Shown: positions 20,720 to 29,295, counted from the stretch's first letter. The stretch is 33,369 nt of DNA from CAYXDR01 sp046498185 (GCA_046498185.1 JAWOBE010000177.1:1-33369); one strand, 5' to 3'. Notes: generated from the sequence alone by a model not told the origin. A program made the numbers and translations.

Positions 20720-22183
20720 CCCCCTCCCCTTTCTTCCGGCCCATTCATACAGCGCAAGAGATGCAGCAACCGCCGCGTTTAAGGATTCCATCCCCGGGGC
20801 CATGGGAAAACCCACGGCATTTTTCCTGAACTTATCGGGAAGCCCAGGGCCTTCCGCACCTACAAGCAACCCGAAGGCGTCGGGAAAGTTCACGTCCCTA
20901 ATATCTTTTCCCTCCGCTGACAAGGCAATCAGCGGCAGATCCGGGGGGATATCAACCACGCGGACGCCCGAACGCAAGCGAACCGAAAAAACCCCGCCGG
21001 CAGAGGCCCTGACGGCTTTGGGATGGAAGGGATTAGCCCCTTCAGCCATCACGATCACCTGGGAAGCTCCAAAAGCCGCGGCAGATCTTATTGCCGCGCC
21101 CATATTTTCCGGGTCCTGGAATGGAGCCAACACACTGCACCCCTCGGGGAAACCCTCCTCCGGACTCCATTGTGATAACGGAGGGACAACGGCGCATATC
21201 ATTGGAAAACCAGTACCAAAGATATCCAGAACACGAAACAGACGGGGAGGCAGCTCCACCCGCTCTACTTTCGACGGAAGAAGGCCCGGAGGAGGCATTC
21301 CCTTCTCCGTTGTAATATACAATTCACAGAGCTCCGGGTGTTTCTCGACCATTTCCCTCACCAATTTTTCTCCGCTTACCAGTGTTCTGCCGGTTTTTTT
21401 TATGCCCCTCGAGTCACATAATTTTTTAAGAAATTTAAACGTAGGGTTGTCGCTGCTTTCCACTCTTCGAACCACCGGCCTCCTATCAAAGGAAATGGAG
21501 GGGGGTAAGCTTTTGCGTTTGAAAATCACAAGCCGCCGCCTGTGGGTGGTGTTGGGGATGCTGTAGACCCTGTCTTCAATCAAGTCAAATTCACCTGTGA
21601 ACCGCTCTTCAGCCTCTGTGAGTTCGTCGGTGCACCCGGGGCCCTTCATCAGTATCACCAAGCCTCCAAACTTAATGCAGCCCTTCACAATTTCAAGGGT
21701 TTCCGGTATGGACAGGACCGCGCGTGAGATTATCCCGGGTACAGAAGCGGTGTAAGCAGGGCCGATTTTTTTGCCGACGACTTCAACCCCTTCAAGGCCG
21801 AGCTCCTGCACCGCGGAGGAGAGAAAATCTACTCGTTTTCCACGGCTTTCTGCGACAATCAGCTTTAACTCGGGTTTATAGATCTTGAGAGGTATCCCCG
21901 GGAACCCGGCGCCGCTTCCCAGGTCCAGCAGTGGGGAAGGTAACTCGGTCAAAAGTGCTGGAAATATGGAGTCTACATAATGTTTGTAGACCATATTGGT
22001 GAAATTATGGATGCGGGTAAGGTTTAGTTCAGGGTTCCGGGCACGCAGAAATTTATGGAATTTCCAAAGAAGACCCAATTGGAAATCAGACAATTCAATG
22101 CCGCAGCTCCGTAGCAGCTTGTTCATGCCGCTCAAACCCGGCTGGATGTGTTCAAAACCTTTTCGCTCAAAATTTTGATTCAT
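20717..22183 (-). CDS. Fused 16S rRNA m7G methyltransferase (RsmG) and SpoU-type rRNA 2'-O-methyltransferase
   Basis: One uninterrupted 488-residue frame holds two rRNA methyltransferases of unrelated folds. Residues about 15-225 are RsmG (GidB), which methylates G527 of 16S rRNA: LNLTRI, the SAM loop LLDLGSGAGFPGIPLKI (85-101) and ISRAV. Residues about 245-335 resemble the SpoU substrate-binding domain (LVSGEKLVREM). Residues about 348-484 are a SpoU/TrmH knot with the three motifs FQDPENMGAAIRSAAAFGAS, GLLVGAEGPGLP and MESLNAAVAASLALYEW. The fusion joint is a short basic linker (about 222-242). Usual family members are separate proteins of about 210 and 250 residues, so no part is missing. 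ATG 22183 follows GGGGAAGGGGCG. No gidA/mnmG or parAB neighbours are present. Confidence 0.93.
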   Translation of the reverse strand: MNQNFERKGFEHIQPGLSGMNKLLRSCGIELSDFQLGLLWKFHKFLRARNPELNLTRIHNFTNMVYKHYVDSIFPALLTELPSPLLDLGSGAGFPGIPLKIYKPELKLIVAESRGKRVDFLSSAVQELGLEGVEVVGKKIGPAYTASVPGIISRAVLSIPETLEIVKGCIKFGGLVILMKGPGCTDELTEAEERFTGEFDLIEDRVYSIPNTTHRRRLVIFKRKSLPPSISFDRRPVVRRVESSDNPTFKFLKKLCDSRGIKKTGRTLVSGEKLVREMVEKHPELCELYITTEKGMPPPGLLPSKVERVELPPRLFRVLDIFGTGFPMICAVVPPLSQWSPEEGFPEGCSVLAPFQDPENMGAAIRSAAAFGASQVIVMAEGANPFHPKAVRASAGGVFSVRLRSGVRVVDIPPDLPLIALSAEGKDIRDVNFPDAFGLLVGAEGPGLPDKFRKNAVGFPMAPGMESLNAAVAASLALYEWAGRKGRG

Positions 22184-22271
22184 ACTCGCCCCTTCCCCGC
22201 CTTTTCGATATTAATGAGCCAACATACAACAGCCGCACCGCGAGTTCAACAAAGGGGAAGAAATAGCAGTT

Positions 22272-22306
22272 CGGGCAAGATCGCGGTTAAAAACCGCTTC
22301 CACAGG
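22272..22306 (+). repeat. REP-like palindromic element, copy 8
   Basis: GATCGCGGTTAAAAACCGCT followed by TCCACAGG, with a perfect GCGGTT/AACCGC stem. It sits in the 235 bp gap between the divergent RsmG-SpoU and pseudouridine synthase genes, where I see nothing else. Confidence 0.82.
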
Positions 22307-22418
22307 TAAGTGCCGGGATTCCAATGCAGACGTTGTTGTGATAAGAATTTCAAGGTATCCTGCCTTTCGGAAAAAATGAAGTTGCATTCAGCGTGACGGG
22401 AAATGGAGCCCTTTTACA

Positions 22419-23207
22419 ATGGATAGCCCAACGCAAAGCACCAAATTTTTCTATCCGCGATGGCCGGTGTTCCATGAAGACAACCACCTGCTCGTGATAT
22501 ACAAACCCGCCCTTATCCCGGTTCAAAGAGGAATGCGCGGGGGAGAATCGCTGCTCGATCTTGCAAAAAAATGGCTGGCGCTTCGCTACTCCAAGCCGGG
22601 CCGGGTATACCTCGGCCTGGTCCATCGCCTGGATTTCCCTGTGGCGGGGGTGATGGTGTTCGCCCGAACCTCAAAGGCTGCAAGCCGCTTATCTGCCCAA
22701 TTCCGCGAAGGAAACGTTAAGAAAACCTATCTGGCCGTGGTTGAAGGAATACCTGCAGCCCCGCAGGGAACCCTTCGCCATATGATCGCACGAAGCGGAA
22801 AGCTGAGCCGTGTCGCCCATACGGGGGAACAAGGCTCCCGCGAAGGTGTCCTTGAATACCGGGTCATTGCTCAATTGGAAAAGCAGGCACTGGTTGAAAT
22901 CGACCTCATAACCGGCAGAAAGCACCAAATACGCCTGCAGTTCTCCGATATCGGCCATCCTGTTCTGGGAGATTCTCTATACGGATCCGCGTCTGCCCTA
23001 CCCGCTGGATGCATTGCGTTGATGAGCAGACGCATGGTTTTTCTTCATCCCACAAGGAAAATATCCATGTCATTTCAGAGCCCCGTTCCTGCCGGGTGGC
23101 CATGGCCCGAAGCCCTTGACGGTGAAGTGATTCCTGCTCCTTTGTGGACCTGGCGGCAAATGCGCAAAGAATCTTACGATATGGCAAACAGCGGATTTTT
23201 TCTTTGA
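22419..23207 (+). CDS. RluA-family rRNA/tRNA pseudouridine synthase
   Basis: The enzyme converts uridine to pseudouridine in RNA. The 262-residue chain has the family's fold: PVFHEDNHLLVIYKPALIPVQ (about 16-36), the catalytic-aspartate motif GLVHRLDFPVAGVMVFA (the D in HRLD), and ITGRKHQIRLQFSDIGHPVLGD. HRLDxxxxG is normally followed by a Leu/Val-rich strand and is intact. No S4 domain precedes it, so it belongs with the RluA/RluC-like short forms; the target RNA site is not predictable. ATG 22419 follows ATGGAG. Its stop (23205-23207) overlaps the -35 of the cold-shock gene. Confidence 0.92.
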   Translation: MDSPTQSTKFFYPRWPVFHEDNHLLVIYKPALIPVQRGMRGGESLLDLAKKWLALRYSKPGRVYLGLVHRLDFPVAGVMVFARTSKAASRLSAQFREGNVKKTYLAVVEGIPAAPQGTLRHMIARSGKLSRVAHTGEQGSREGVLEYRVIAQLEKQALVEIDLITGRKHQIRLQFSDIGHPVLGDSLYGSASALPAGCIALMSRRMVFLHPTRKISMSFQSPVPAGWPWPEALDGEVIPAPLWTWRQMRKESYDMANSGFFL

Positions 23208-23231
23208 CATCAGAATTTGAGAAGCTATGAT
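23204..23231 (+). promoter_or_regulatory. Promoter of the cold-shock gene
   Basis: A perfect TTGACA (23204-23209) and TATGAT (23226-23231, five of six) lie 16 bp apart. The 5' UTR would be only about 35-40 nt, much shorter than that of E. coli cspA, so cspA-like thermosensing UTR control is unlikely. Confidence 0.75.
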
Positions 23232-23274
23232 GGCAACGAAAATCAATAGAAACACAGAAAAGGAGGCCGACAAT

Positions 23275-23475
23275 ATGGCAACAGGAACCGTAAAGTGGTT
23301 CAACGATCAAAAGGGTTATGGATTTATCGAGCAGGAAAACGGACCGGATCTGTTCGTACACTACAAGGAAATTATGGGGGAAGGGTTCAAAACTCTCTAT
23401 GAAGGCGATAAAGTCAGTTTTGAAGTTAAAGAAGGCCCCAAGGGCCCCCTGGCAACTCAAGTCAGCAAATTGTAA
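23275..23475 (+). CDS. Cold-shock domain protein (CspA family)
   Basis: This is a 66-residue RNA/ssDNA-binding protein, an RNA chaperone. ATG 23275 follows a strong AAAGGAGG site. RNP1 (KGYGFIEQ) and RNP2 (LFVHY) are present, in the usual order MATGTVKWFNDQKGYGFI ... DLFVHYKEI ... VSFEVKEGPKGPLATQVSKL. The KEGPKGP stretch and the length are typical. In the position where many CSPs have FVHFS there is FVHYK. It has its own promoter and terminator, so it is monocistronic and probably highly expressed. Confidence 0.96.
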   Translation: MATGTVKWFNDQKGYGFIEQENGPDLFVHYKEIMGEGFKTLYEGDKVSFEVKEGPKGPLATQVSKL

Positions 23476-23498
23476 AGTCGGCCTTTTTGATTGCTGCA

Positions 23499-23533
23499 GC
23501 ATTTCATCCGACGGGTGAAATGCTTTTTTTTTA
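23499..23533 (+). terminator. Intrinsic terminator of the cold-shock gene
   Basis: GCATTTCATCC (23499-23509) pairs with GGGTGAAATGC (23513-23523, one G-T pair) around a 3 nt loop, followed by nine or more Ts. A textbook rho-independent terminator 24 bp after the stop. Confidence 0.92.
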
Positions 23534-23565
23534 TTCAGCCATGCTATATGGTTAAGGGAGCAGTC

Positions 23566-24432
23566 ATGCGGGATAACCCAACGGAATTTTCGGAACAATC
23601 TCCCCCATCCGATGCCGAATCACTCAAATCGAGAGATAAAAAAGTGGAAAAAAAGGTGGAAAAAAAAGCAGGGGGAACATCCCCTGATGAAAGGGAATTG
23701 CAGAGAACCCGGATAATGGAGGCAATGGGGATCTTTGCAGGAGGCGTCGCGCATGATTTAAACAACGCGCTTACCGGTATCGTCTCATACCCTGAATTGC
23801 TGCTGGCGCAGCTCCCGGAGGACAGTCCCTTAAGACGACCGATAACCAGAATCCACGAAAGCGGCCGGAAAGCAATCTCCATTGTTCAGGATTTAGTTAT
23901 ACTCACCCAGAGGGGAATAAAAAACAACGCCATTCTTTTCAACATAAACAGGGTGGTCGGCGAATTCCTGAAAAGCCCGGAACTGGAAAACCTGGCTGCC
24001 GGTTATCCTGACGTAAAAATAAAAGCTGATCTCGACGAAGATCTTGTCAACATCGAGGGCTCCCCTACCCACGTTCACAGGGTGTTGATTAACTTGGCGA
24101 TCAATGCGGCCGAAGCAATGAAAGGAAGTGGAGAAATTATAGTATCCACTTTCAACCGCTCCATTGACACCCCGTACAAGGGGTACGAAGAAGTGCCCGC
24201 AGGCGAATACGTGGTCCTGAGTGTTTCGGACCCGGGTGAAGTCGTCTCCGCCGAGGATCTCGAGAGGATATTCGAGCCGTTTTATACAAAAAAAATAATG
24301 GGAAGAAGTGCAACCGGCATCGGAATGGCTGTTGTATGGGCCATCGTAAAGGACCACGGTGGATATATCGATGTGCGGAGCGCACCCGGAGCCGGAACGG
24401 CTATTACCCTGTATTTCCCCTCCAAAATTTGA
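23566..24432 (+). CDS. Orphan histidine kinase without a sensor domain
   Basis: I choose ATG 23566 (MRDNPTEFSEQ), with AAGGGAG just upstream, giving 288 residues; longer starts would begin inside the preceding terminator. Residues 20-40 are a Lys/Glu-rich linker with a repeated KKVEKKVEKK. The HisKA-type dimerisation helix has the phosphate acceptor H63 in GGVAHDLNNALTGI. The ATPase domain follows, with the N box INLAINAAEAM, the G1-like VSDPG, F box ERIFEPFYTKK and the G2-like ATGIGMAVVWAIVKDHGG. The G1 motif is unusual (DPG in place of DNG/DTG), so ATP binding may be altered. There is no transmembrane segment or response regulator beside it, so the input and partner are unknown. A partial TTGATGGCGTCGTAAAAA module follows the stop. 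Confidence 0.86.
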   Translation: MRDNPTEFSEQSPPSDAESLKSRDKKVEKKVEKKAGGTSPDERELQRTRIMEAMGIFAGGVAHDLNNALTGIVSYPELLLAQLPEDSPLRRPITRIHESGRKAISIVQDLVILTQRGIKNNAILFNINRVVGEFLKSPELENLAAGYPDVKIKADLDEDLVNIEGSPTHVHRVLINLAINAAEAMKGSGEIIVSTFNRSIDTPYKGYEEVPAGEYVVLSVSDPGEVVSAEDLERIFEPFYTKKIMGRSATGIGMAVVWAIVKDHGGYIDVRSAPGAGTAITLYFPSKI

Positions 24433-24449
24433 TGGCGTCGTAAAAACTG
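24430..24449 (+). repeat. Solo end of the MITE-like family
   Basis: TTGATGGCGTCGTAAAAACT matches the left end of R2 and lies across the stop of the histidine kinase gene. The internal block is not present, so this is a remnant or a separate half-module. Confidence 0.55.
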
Positions 24450-24458
24450 CACAAACGC

Positions 24459-25976
24459 CTACTGCACGAACAGATTCCTGCTTGAAAAATTGGGGTCACT
24501 GGTCAGGTTTACTCCCAATCTCCTGAGGCCCGCTTCATCCCCTGGAGTCGGAATATGAGTCATGTGGACCTCGCAGCCGCGCAGATCCTTCAGTTTTTCT
24601 ATCGCCAGTTGGGAGGCCGAGTTGGTTGTCGCGCTTATGCCGAGTGCAATCAAAGTTTCCAGCAGGTCCATGCTCAACGCTTTTTCTTTCATCACCTCGG
24701 TTTTCAGGTTCCTCACAGCCTCGATGATATAAGGAGGAAGAAGCTTTATTTTATCAGGTATTCCTGCGAGATTTTTCACCGCGCGCAGGATCACCGTGGA
24801 TGCCGCATGCATGCGCGGGGAATTACCCCCGGTGACGATGGTTCCGTCTTGAAGCTCAATCGCAGCACCACAAAAGATCCCCTCGCTCCCCCTTCCCTCC
24901 TTTTCCGCATCGACTGCAGCCTGCCTGGCGGCAGGCACCACCGGTCTGTCGGTGGGCTCGAGCGCAAAATCCTTTATGAACAATTCCACACGCTGCACGG
25001 TCTCCTTTTCTGTAAAGCCCATGGCATACTCGCAGCGATATCTGAAATACCTGCGGATAACCTCCTGCTTTGCAGCCTGCCTTGTCGCTTCGTCATCCAC
25101 GATCGCGAACCCCGCCCGGTTTACCCCCATGTCGGTTGGAGACAAATAAAAGGATTTTCCGCCGGTGATTCTATCAAGAATACGTTTGAGAACCGGGAAA
25201 ACCTCAACATCCCGGTTATAGTTCACGGCTTTTTTATCGTAGGCCTCCAGGTGAAACGGATCGATAAGATTGAAATCTCCAAGATCGGCCGTCGCGGCCT
25301 CGTAGGCGACGTTTACGGGGTGCTTGAGTGGAAGGTTCCAGATCGGAAAAGTTTCGAATTTCGCGTAGCCTGCCTGGATGCCCAGCCGGTAATCATGATA
25401 AAGCTGGCTGAGACAAGTAGCCAGTTTTCCGCTGCCCGGGCCGGGCCCCGTGACGATAACTATCGATTTTTCGGTTTCTATGTATTCATTCGCCCCGTAA
25501 CCGCCCTCGCTTACGATAAGGTCGACGTCTGTGGGGTATCCTTTCGTGTAACGGTGAGTATAGACCCGGACGCCGCGGCGTTCGAGCCTGTTTTTGAAAA
25601 CCACCGCTGACGGCTGGTCGTCGAACCGGGTGATCACGATGCCGCACACGCCGATACCCCATCCCCTCAAATCATCGATTATTTTGAGAGCATCCGAATC
25701 GTAAGTTATGCCGAAGTCGGCTCGTATTTTTTTTCGTTCAATATCACCTGCAAAAATGCACAGGAGTATATCCGTCTTGTCTTTCAGCTGCTGCAAAAGG
25801 CGCATCTTGACATTCGGATCATAGCCGGGCAAAACCCGCGCGGCATGGTAGTCGTAAAGCAGTTTCCCGCCGAATTCGAGGTAAAGCTTGTTGTCATATC
25901 TTTCCGCCCTTTTCAGGATCTCCGAAGTTTGTTCTCTTAGATATTTATTGTTGTCGAAAGCCACCGGTGTATGCAT
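24459..25976 (-). CDS. DUF1846 family protein
   Basis: This large cytosolic protein of unknown activity belongs to the conserved DUF1846 (UPF0371) family, whose usual length (about 500 residues) it matches at 505. I choose ATG 25976 (MHTPVAFDNNKYL) because GGAG lies 7 bp upstream; a longer start at 26009 has no ribosome site. Recognisable blocks are YLEFGGKLLYDYHAARVLPG, SIVIVTGPGPGSGKLATCLSQLYHD (a P-loop-like glycine-rich loop, about 176-200) and SPTDMGVNRAGFAI. The VTGPGPGSGK motif suggests nucleotide binding, but I know of no assigned reaction. It reads on the minus strand, convergent with the histidine kinase and divergent from the peptide operon. Family call firm; function unknown. Confidence 0.9.
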   Translation of the reverse strand: MHTPVAFDNNKYLREQTSEILKRAERYDNKLYLEFGGKLLYDYHAARVLPGYDPNVKMRLLQQLKDKTDILLCIFAGDIERKKIRADFGITYDSDALKIIDDLRGWGIGVCGIVITRFDDQPSAVVFKNRLERRGVRVYTHRYTKGYPTDVDLIVSEGGYGANEYIETEKSIVIVTGPGPGSGKLATCLSQLYHDYRLGIQAGYAKFETFPIWNLPLKHPVNVAYEAATADLGDFNLIDPFHLEAYDKKAVNYNRDVEVFPVLKRILDRITGGKSFYLSPTDMGVNRAGFAIVDDEATRQAAKQEVIRRYFRYRCEYAMGFTEKETVQRVELFIKDFALEPTDRPVVPAARQAAVDAEKEGRGSEGIFCGAAIELQDGTIVTGGNSPRMHAASTVILRAVKNLAGIPDKIKLLPPYIIEAVRNLKTEVMKEKALSMDLLETLIALGISATTNSASQLAIEKLKDLRGCEVHMTHIPTPGDEAGLRRLGVNLTSDPNFSSRNLFVQ

Positions 25977-26230
25977 TCGTTTCTCCGCATTGTGTTCAAG
26001 TCCGATCATAATTTCGAGAAAAATAGATGGAGTGCTTCTGCAAATTCAGCATCATTACTATCAACGAAAAACTTCCTCTTCAAGAAGTTTCTCGACATGG
26101 AAACTCCGATGCGCTCGACGGCCGTCTCTGGATGGGCACAGGTAAATCGTGTTTGACACGCGGCGAAGGTTTTGAGTATTATATTATTGTTTGAAACCAA
26201 TCAAAAACCCTCGCAAATAAAGGCCTTCCC
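25977..26230. other. Divergent intergenic region
   Basis: The gap separates the DUF1846 gene (left) and the peptide operon (right). It contains an 11 bp imperfect inverted repeat (CGAAAAACTTC 26065-26075 and GAAGTTTCTCG 26084-26094) and the operon promoter. Overlapping small frames are not supported by ribosome sites. Confidence 0.5.
26153..26182 (+). promoter_or_regulatory. Promoter of the peptide utilisation operon
   Basis: A perfect TTGACA (26153-26158) and TATTAT (26177-26182, five of six) with an 18 bp spacer; the transcript would start near 26190, about 40 nt before the peptidase ATG. Confidence 0.7.
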
Positions 26231-27319
26231 ATGGATGATTTCAAAAGACTGCTGACCGATTTGATCCGTTTCAGGACCATGCACTCGGACCCACAGGAAA
26301 TTCATCGATGCGCGGAATATATTGAATCTTATTTGAAAGCGCATCAGATACAACACCGGAGGATCGAATCTGAAGGAGTCCCATCCTTAATCGCGGTTCC
26401 GGGGTCAGGCAGAACTCCGGTGATACTCATGAGCCATATCGATGTAGTCGATGCTGCAGATGATCAATTCAACCCCGTCGAAAGAGACGGAGCGATATAC
26501 GGGAGAGGCAGCCTGGATGATAAATATGCGGCGGCTCTTTCTTTAATCATGCTCTCGGATCACCTTGAGCGCGTAAAAGCCTCCGGCGGCACCCAGCAGG
26601 ATCTTCCATTCGGTGTATTGATAACAGGAGACGAGGAAATCGGCGGGGAAAACGGCGCCAGGAAAGCCCTTGCGGAAGTCGATGCCGATTTCTGCATCGC
26701 CCTGGACGGCGGGGGGCTTCACAATATCGTCGTCAAGGAAAAGGGAATCCTCAGGCTCAAAATTTCCGCAGCCGGTAAGGCGGCCCATGGAGCACGTCCG
26801 TGGCTTGGAGAAAATGCGATAGACATCCTGATGCGCGACTGCATTACCGTGGAATCCTTTTTCAACGAAACCTCCCCGGACCACTGGCACCGCACGGCGG
26901 TTTTGAGTCGCATACATGGCGGCGGCAGGTCGGTCAACCAGGTTCCCGATTCGGCGGAAGCCCTTTTTGACGTCCGTTTCACTGAAAACGACGACATCGA
27001 TAAAATCATCGAAACCATACGCCCGAAATTGAGAAGCCGGGTTGAGGTCGACTCCAGGGGGAAAATTTTCTCAGGTGGAGATTCTCCATACCTGGACCTG
27101 ATTCTTGAAATAGCCCCCGGGACCGCCGTAGGTTTCGAGCACGGTGCAAGCGATGCGCGCTACCTGTCGGAACACGGCATAAAAGGTATCGTGTGGGGTG
27201 CCGACGGGGACAAAACAGCGCATTCGGTGGACGAGCATGTAAACCTTGAGAGCGTGGATCGTCTGCACAGTATCCTCGATGAGTTTTTCATCCGCCTCGA
27301 GAGCCGGGAAACCTCCTGA
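26231..27319 (+). CDS. M20-family metallopeptidase (ArgE/DapE/ACY1-like)
   Basis: A zinc hydrolase that cleaves short peptides or N-acyl amino acids. The 362-residue chain has all metal and catalytic residues: H69 and D71 (SHIDVVD), D97 (GRGSLDDK), the catalytic E135 with E136 (GDEEIGG), D159 (ALDGGG) and a late His (TAHSVDEHV). The dimerisation or lid domain (about 170-290) carries the IHGGGRSVNQVPDSAEALFDVRF segment. ATG 26231 follows AAAGG. It is the first gene of an operon with a DppD/F/A/B/C-type importer, so it probably hydrolyses imported peptides in the cytosol. No signal peptide is present. The exact substrate is unknown. Confidence 0.92.
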   Translation: MDDFKRLLTDLIRFRTMHSDPQEIHRCAEYIESYLKAHQIQHRRIESEGVPSLIAVPGSGRTPVILMSHIDVVDAADDQFNPVERDGAIYGRGSLDDKYAAALSLIMLSDHLERVKASGGTQQDLPFGVLITGDEEIGGENGARKALAEVDADFCIALDGGGLHNIVVKEKGILRLKISAAGKAAHGARPWLGENAIDILMRDCITVESFFNETSPDHWHRTAVLSRIHGGGRSVNQVPDSAEALFDVRFTENDDIDKIIETIRPKLRSRVEVDSRGKIFSGGDSPYLDLILEIAPGTAVGFEHGASDARYLSEHGIKGIVWGADGDKTAHSVDEHVNLESVDRLHSILDEFFIRLESRETS

Positions 27320-27332
27320 ATGGGACGTAATT

Positions 27333-28313
27333 GTGAGCGACCATCTGCTGCAGGTCGAAGAACTCAAGACTTATTTTCATACCTTCGAAGGAATCGCTAA
27401 AGCGGTGGATGATGTTTCCTTCTCGTTGGATAAAAGCGACGTGCTGGGAATCGTCGGGGAGTCGGGGTGCGGCAAAAGCGTCACAGCCCAAAGCGTTTTG
27501 CGCCTTGTGCCCCAGCCTCCTGGACGGATCGAACACGGCCGGATTTTATTCGACGGCATCGACCTTCTCGCAATTCCAATGGAGCGCATGAGAAATATTC
27601 GCGGGAACCGGATTTCCATGATTTTCCAGGAACCCATGACTTCTCTGAACCCGGTTTATACGATCGGCGACCAAATTTCCGAGATGTTCATCAAGCATGA
27701 AAAAGCATCGAAGAAAGAAAGCCTTCAGAAAGCGATTGAAATGCTCAGGAAGGTCCAGATTCCGGCACCTGAGCGCAGAATCAACGAATACCCACACCAG
27801 CTGTCCGGCGGAATGAGACAGAGAGCCATGATCGCCATGGCTCTTGCATGCAACCCGGAAATCCTTATCGCTGACGAACCAACAACAGCCCTTGACGTGA
27901 CGATCCAAGCGCAGATTCTCGATCTTATTATGAAACTGAGGGAGGATTTCGAAACAGCCGTCATGATCATCACACACGACCTCGGGGTAATAGCCGAGGC
28001 CGCCGAAAAAATAATTGTAATGTACGCCGGCAATATTGTCGAACAGGGAAGTACGGTTGATATTTTTGACAACCCAATGCACCCGTATACCAAGGGGCTC
28101 CTGGAATCCGTTCCCGTCCTGGGAGTCAGGGCGAAGACAGGCAGGGCCCGTCTCAAGGAAATACCCGGCATAGTGCCAAGTTTATACGACCTCGCTTCCG
28201 GGTGCAGCTTCGCACCGCGATGCCCGAGCATAAAAAGTGGATGCATGGATGCCTTACCGCCGTTGATCGAACATGATACTGGGCATTTCGTAAGATGCCT
28301 GCTTTATGCTTGA
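27333..28313 (+). CDS. Peptide ABC transporter ATP-binding protein (DppD/OppD type)
   Basis: One of two ATPases powering the peptide importer. I choose the GTG at 27333 (VSDHLLQVEELKTYF), 13 bp after the peptidase stop; an earlier frame opening lies inside the peptidase gene. The 326 residues contain Walker A GESGCGKS, the Q-loop MIFQEPMTSLNP, signature LSGGMRQRAMIAMALA, Walker B ILIADEPTTALD and a switch His (IITHDLG). A C-terminal OppD-type extension follows, with four cysteines (GCSFAPRCP, GCMDA and RCLL), which in OppD/DppD-family proteins can hold a [4Fe-4S] cluster. Its 3' end is 16 bp from the DppF start. Confidence 0.95.
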   Translation: MSDHLLQVEELKTYFHTFEGIAKAVDDVSFSLDKSDVLGIVGESGCGKSVTAQSVLRLVPQPPGRIEHGRILFDGIDLLAIPMERMRNIRGNRISMIFQEPMTSLNPVYTIGDQISEMFIKHEKASKKESLQKAIEMLRKVQIPAPERRINEYPHQLSGGMRQRAMIAMALACNPEILIADEPTTALDVTIQAQILDLIMKLREDFETAVMIITHDLGVIAEAAEKIIVMYAGNIVEQGSTVDIFDNPMHPYTKGLLESVPVLGVRAKTGRARLKEIPGIVPSLYDLASGCSFAPRCPSIKSGCMDALPPLIEHDTGHFVRCLLYA

Positions 28314-28329
28314 CTGCAAAAGGAAAAAC

Positions 28330-29295
28330 ATGGAGCCACTGCTGAGCGTAACCGATCTGAAAGTGCATTTCCCGATAAGAAAGGGACTTTTCGCCAAGAC
28401 CACAGGTCACGTGTTTGCGGTGGACGGAGTGAGCTTTAGGCTTGAAAAGGGGCGAACCCTGGGCCTGGTCGGCGAAAGCGGCTGCGGCAAAACCACAACC
28501 GGACTGGCTATATTGAAACTGATTGAGCCGACCGCCGGCACCGTGGTTTTCGAGGGCGAGGAAATCTCGAGCAAAAAAGGCAAAGAACTCAGAAATCTCA
28601 AGAAACGCATGCAGATTATTTTTCAGGACCCCTATTCTTCCTTAAACCCCAGGATGACGGTCAATCAAATCCTGGAGGATCCTCTCGATACGCATGGTTT
28701 GTATCCCGGTTCCCAGAGATCGGAGCGGATCGCGTTTCTGCTGGAAAAAGTCGGCCTCAGCCCGGAGCAGGGCCGCCGCTACCCGCATGAATTCAGCGGC
28801 GGACAAAGACAGCGAATAGGGATTGCCAGGGCGCTCGCACTTAATCCCAAGCTGATAATCGGGGATGAGCCGGTGTCCGCACTCGATGTATCGATCCAGG
28901 CCCAGATAATCAACCTCCTTCTCGATCTTCAAAGCGACTTTGATCTCTCGTACTTGGTGATAGCCCACGATCTAGCAGTGGTCGAGCATCTTTGCGATAG
29001 TATCGCAGTGATGTATTTAGGGAAAATAGTCGAATTCGCTGATTTCAAAGAACTTTATCTGAATGCGAAACATCCCTACACCCGCGCTCTTCTCTCGGCG
29101 GTTCCGGTACCGAATCCTCACATCAACCCAAAACGGATCATTCTGGCCGGTGACGTTCCAAGCCCGATCAATCCACCGGCCGGTTGTCATTTTCACCCAC
29201 GCTGCCCGAAACGAATGGATATATGCTGCGAAAAGCAACCGCAACTCAAAGACCTCGGAGGGGGACACTTCGTGAGTTGTTTTCTTTACGAATGA
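28330..29295 (+). CDS. Peptide ABC transporter ATP-binding protein (DppF/OppF type)
   Basis: The second ATPase of the importer, pairing with the DppD-type subunit. I choose ATG 28330 (MEPLLSVTDLKVHF), with AAAGGAAAA just upstream; an ATG at 28306 overlaps the previous gene but lacks a site. The 321 residues contain Walker A GESGCGKTT, FSGGQRQRIGIARALAL, Walker B LIIGDEPVSALD and a switch His in IAHDLAV. An OppF-like C-terminus (GCHFHPRCPKRMDICCEK) follows, with Cys residues of the same kind as in DppD. Confidence 0.95.
   Translation: MEPLLSVTDLKVHFPIRKGLFAKTTGHVFAVDGVSFRLEKGRTLGLVGESGCGKTTTGLAILKLIEPTAGTVVFEGEEISSKKGKELRNLKKRMQIIFQDPYSSLNPRMTVNQILEDPLDTHGLYPGSQRSERIAFLLEKVGLSPEQGRRYPHEFSGGQRQRIGIARALALNPKLIIGDEPVSALDVSIQAQIINLLLDLQSDFDLSYLVIAHDLAVVEHLCDSIAVMYLGKIVEFADFKELYLNAKHPYTRALLSAVPVPNPHINPKRIILAGDVPSPINPPAGCHFHPRCPKRMDICCEKQPQLKDLGGGHFVSCFLYE

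Noticed and set aside
20589..21566. Long plus-strand frame (325 codons) opposite the RsmG-SpoU gene
   Set aside because: It is antisense to a gene with full motif sets, starts inside repeat block B, is rich in Pro/Ser/Thr low-complexity residues and shows no recognisable domain.
22906..23598. Minus-strand frame of 230 codons across the pseudouridine synthase end, the cold-shock gene and its terminator
   Set aside because: It is antisense to well-supported genes and reads through their regulatory elements.
23637..23668. A-rich tract in the histidine kinase gene as a phase-variation switch
   Set aside because: The tract encodes a Lys/Glu linker and its longest A-run is eight; the frame is intact and nothing suggests variation. 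Comparing reads would be needed.
24555..25610. Long plus-strand frame (351 codons) opposite the DUF1846 gene
   Set aside because: It is the antisense shadow of a well-conserved family gene, has no ribosome site and no domain.
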